Shown here piece after piece: positions 61,867-64,000 of a stretch of DNA of 64,000 nucleotides (position 1 is its first letter; each line of letters starts with the position of its first letter). Made by a program: the position numbers and the translations under genes. This DNA is from CAVVUC01 sp963751395 (GTDB taxonomy: Bacteria; Verrucomicrobiota; Verrucomicrobiia; Chthoniobacterales; Chthoniobacteraceae), in assembly GCA_963751395.1 (NCBI GenBank), contig CAVVUC010000001.1, positions 310,001-374,000 of the forward strand, read 5' to 3'. The notes below the pieces were generated by a model. That model was not told the origin of the DNA, ran no database searches, and saw nothing but the letters and a program-made list of their open reading frames with translations.

Positions 61867-62583
61867 ATGAAAACCACATCCACAAATACCCTGGCCGCAG
61901 GTTTGGTAGCGGCGCTTTTCATGGCCGCTGCACCCGCGACGAGCCATGCCAACTTTTCAATCACCACGTACGCCACCAATGCCGGTGATACATCCTATGG
62001 ATGGAACTCCAAATACGGTCCATACGGGTACGGCAATGGAGGCACGACCCTCGGCGTCGGACTGGCAATGGGGGCGCCCTATGGCAATGATTACACCAAC
62101 GGCATCGTGGAGATTGCGATTCCCGATCTGCAAGGCGGAAACCTGCTCAGCGCGACGCTGACGGTGTATTCCGAGGGCTTTGGAACCGGCTACTATTACG
62201 GCTCCGCAGGCATGTATTGGGTCGCGCCGTCGCTGGTGACGGGTGACCCGCAGGCGGACAGCATCGGCGCGATGCTGGGCGCTCCAAGCATCGCTTACGG
62301 TCTTTGGGACAGCACCACCAATCAAGGGGCTGGCTGGTTTTCGTTTGACGTGACGGCCAATGTTCAAAGCGACGCCGCAGCCGGGCGCGCTTTTTCGACC
62401 TTCATTCTCGGCGGCTCTCGGGATACCGGCGGCGGCATCCGCGCATCGGAGTATGGCAGCAGTTTCGGTCCTCAGATGACGATCGTTACGGATGCCACTG
62501 CCGTTCCGGAACCTGCAACCTGGGGTCTGCTGGCGATGGGCTTCTGCTCTCTGAGCTTCATTCGCCGTCGCTTGCTCGCTTAA
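61867..62583 (+). CDS. Secreted PEP-CTERM protein with beta-sandwich (DNRLRE-like) domain
   Basis: 238 aa from the ATG at 61867, chosen because it starts a clean signal peptide ('TLAAGLVAALFMAAAPATSH'); an in-frame start at 61828 would add 13 residues. The mature part ('VEIAIPDLQGGNLLSATLTV', 'WFSFDVTANVQSDAAAGRAF', 'GGGIRASEYGSSFGPQMTIV') resembles the beta-sandwich found in secreted DNRLRE-type proteins, including the late 'ASxE..' pattern. The tail is PEP-CTERM: 'VPEPATWGLLAMGFCSLSFI' then 'RRRLLA'. The substrate or partner is unknown. A strong terminator follows 17 nt after the stop. Confidence 0.82.
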   Translation: MKTTSTNTLAAGLVAALFMAAAPATSHANFSITTYATNAGDTSYGWNSKYGPYGYGNGGTTLGVGLAMGAPYGNDYTNGIVEIAIPDLQGGNLLSATLTVYSEGFGTGYYYGSAGMYWVAPSLVTGDPQADSIGAMLGAPSIAYGLWDSTTNQGAGWFSFDVTANVQSDAAAGRAFSTFILGGSRDTGGGIRASEYGSSFGPQMTIVTDATAVPEPATWGLLAMGFCSLSFIRRRLLA

Positions 62584-62600
62584 TCGGCAAACGTTTCCTC

Positions 62601-62643
62601 AAAATGCCGAAGCCAGCCCACACGGCGCTGGCTTCGGCATTTT
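62601..62643. terminator. Bidirectional-looking Rho-independent terminator
   Basis: 17-bp perfect stem (62601-62617 with 62627-62643) around a 9-base loop. The stem starts with AAAA and ends with TTTT, so it can work for transcripts of either strand. It lies 17 nt after the PEP-CTERM stop codon. Confidence 0.9.
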
Positions 62644-63329
62644 CACGCAGCTCTGATTTTCTTGATAGGTGGGACAACGTATGTCCTGCCCTATTCGGCA
62701 AAGTCTTGCGCCATGAATACAAATCATCGCAAAAGATTCTCCTGCGCAAAATGGCTTTCACCCGAGCGCGCCCGTGAAAAATTCAGCGCCCTCCGCGCGC
62801 TGCTGAGTTCGCCAGCCCCAGTTGCGGTGCAGACGGAGTTCTACTTTCCGCAGGTGCGCGGAAGGGTAGTAAGACGCGGAGCCTGAGTCACTCACTCCGC
62901 GCCGTCTCCAAGGGAGTCCCGCTTATTGGGCGCCAGTTCAAAGCCGCGATTCCACTCGGAACCTGTTCGACAGCGCCTTCTCGAGTGCCTCCGGATCAAA
63001 CAACTGTAATCTCGGTGTGATCGCCAGGTGCGGGATCAGTAGATTTTGATCCCGGATTTGTCCCGGCCAACGGTGATGAACGAGGCTCTCTTCTTTTTCA
63101 TGGGCATCCCAGCCTTGGGATGCCGTGTCATACGACTTCCACAGTCCGAGGGCAGGAATCCGATTGAGTGAAAGAGACTTCTGTTGAATGACTTATTGTG
63201 TTCGGTCCAGCATCCTGAAAGTACGATGGACATCAGCCGGTGGCGGAGCAAACGAAGTGAGCGGCAACCACCGGCCAATGTCCATGACGCCTCCGGAATC
63301 GAAATACAGCTCAAAATGGATGACACGCT
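62644..63329. other. Gene-poor gap with possible mobile-element scraps
   Basis: About 690 bases without a convincing intact gene. A 57-codon plus-strand frame (62713-62886, 'MNTNHRKRFSCAKWLSPERA') is of unknown status. On the minus strand, 63101-63036 encodes 'MKKKRASFITVGRDKSGIKIY', and a different frame at 63039-62938 encodes 'LQLFDPEALEKALSNRFRVE'. The first resembles N-termini of some verrucomicrobial integrases and the second the end of excisionase-type HTH proteins. Both are short and uncertain. Confidence 0.3.
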
Positions 63330-64000
63330 TTAATGGGCCGTCAGTTCCAAGACCGTGATCGACCAGGCTGGAAAAGTGCGGCTGAAGGTTGACGCCACGT
63401 TTTCCAATGGCTCGGTGACCGGGACGATCTTGGTCGGTTCGGTGATTGAGTTGGTCTCTTCAGGTCCGTTGGCGCGAAGAACGACGGCTTTTCCTTCCGC
63501 ACCGATTTTCGTCAAACCATTGAGCGCGATCTTTACAGGCCGGGCGGTGGGTCCGGGGTTGACCACTTTTAGAAACACCTTGCCGGTGTCGGTCTGCCGG
63601 GTCACGGAGTAGGGCAGGAACAGATCGGCGGCGCCTTTCAATTCCGACTTAGGCGTCACATCGCCGATATGGCTGGCGAACATCACCTGCGCGTAGTAGG
63701 CCGGCGAGCCATAACTCTCCAGGCCGTTGTAACCGATGAGGTCGGTCTTCCACTGCATGCCGCCGGGGTTCACGTTCACGAAGAGCGGCGCGTAGCAATG
63801 CATCACAATCAAGTCGGAGTTGCGCTCCATGCTGGTCATCCAAGCGGCATCGCCGAGCGCGCCCTGAAAGTTCGGGGTCGGCTGGCCCTCGCGGGTCGCC
63901 CATTCGCCGACGAAGACTTTCGGGCCGCTGCGGTCCATCCCGTCGTAGTGCGCGAGCATTTTGTAAAACTCCTCCGCCTTGCGGTAGTAATGATCGTCAT
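63330..64000 (-). CDS. C-terminal part of a GH51-type alpha-L-arabinofuranosidase (5' end outside window)
   Basis: The minus-strand frame is open through the last base of the window (before the internal ATG at 63959 it reads '..HYYRKAEEFYK'). It contains 'GPKVFVGEWATREG', in which Glu fits the GH51 nucleophile position, then 'MTSMERNSDLIVMHCYAPLF' and 'WKTDLIGYNGLESYGSPAYY', typical of the end of GH51 barrels, followed by the alpha-L-arabinofuranosidase C-terminal beta domain ('DTGKVFLKVVNPGPTARPVK', 'PAWSITVLELTAH'). It releases terminal alpha-L-arabinofuranose by family inference. Opposite in strand to the main CAZyme run, so it is a separate unit. Confidence 0.85.
   Translation of the reverse strand, partial: DDHYYRKAEEFYKMLAHYDGMDRSGPKVFVGEWATREGQPTPNFQGALGDAAWMTSMERNSDLIVMHCYAPLFVNVNPGGMQWKTDLIGYNGLESYGSPAYYAQVMFASHIGDVTPKSELKGAADLFLPYSVTRQTDTGKVFLKVVNPGPTARPVKIALNGLTKIGAEGKAVVLRANGPEETNSITEPTKIVPVTEPLENVASTFSRTFPAWSITVLELTAH

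Noticed and set aside
1..64000. tRNA, rRNA or riboswitch genes
   Set aside because: No cloverleaf-like sequence, rRNA segment or recognised riboswitch core was found by reading; a covariance-model search would be needed to exclude small RNAs.

Overview
The window is GC-rich bacterial DNA and most likely comes from a member of the Verrucomicrobiota. That placement is inferred from protein style: very large secreted proteins built from autotransporter-associated beta-strand (PATR) repeats, a shared C-terminal 'GDDDRDGI..LLEYVLGGNP' module, PEP-CTERM sorting tails, and many secreted glycosidases with no SusC/SusD pair. No rRNA, tRNA or phylogenetic marker is present to confirm it.

Positions 1-48293 form one plus-strand carbohydrate-degradation locus. 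In order it holds: the 3' end of a GH78-like rhamnosidase, a GH95 fucosidase, two gene stubs, a 2008-aa PATR/PA14/GH29-like giant, a GH29 fucosidase, another stub, a 2023-aa CBM6/PATR/GH141-like giant, an SGNH esterase, a second GH29, a frameshifted cellulase-like hydrolase, a GPH-type sugar symporter, a GH3, a cytoplasmic GH36, a beta-helix-GH3 fusion, a GH43-like enzyme, GH106, GH78, a DUF5703/GH95-like enzyme, a sialate-O-acetylesterase-like enzyme and a GH141-like beta-helix enzyme. Most have signal peptides. The GH36 and the cellulase-like protein do not, and they lie either side of the symporter-GH3 pair. The pattern suggests outside trimming of an acetylated, fucose- and rhamnose-rich heteroglycan, uptake of the products, and completion inside the cell. 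No sulfatase, polysaccharide lyase or SusCD is visible, so the polymer cannot be named.

Positions 48400-52448 hold a DUF4172-Fic gene (minus strand) split by an IS66-family insertion (48808-51735) with a perfect 8-bp target duplication. The insertion is unusual: beyond its own right end it carries a 330-bp inverted copy of its left end, so both outer boundaries are left ends. Removing the insertion and one target copy restores the Fic frame exactly.

Positions 52523-57507 (minus strand) are decayed: an SGNH remnant without its nucleophile block, an alpha-galactosidase with a C-terminal NPCBM broken by one extra A, and a truncated, frameshifted PATR/PEP-CTERM gene. A hairpin repeat with CCGGCC/GGCCGG arms occurs four times at 56512-57987. 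The last copy abuts, or lies inside, the 5' end of a sensor kinase gene.

Positions 57612-60765 encode a sensor histidine kinase (discoidin-like and Y_Y_Y sensor, HisKA_3) and a LuxR-type response regulator. Two divergent PEP-CTERM genes follow (60839-61579 and 61867-62583) with a 16-bp inverted repeat between them and a strong terminator. After a gap with possible integrase or excisionase scraps, the window ends in the 3' part of a GH51 arabinofuranosidase gene on the minus strand.
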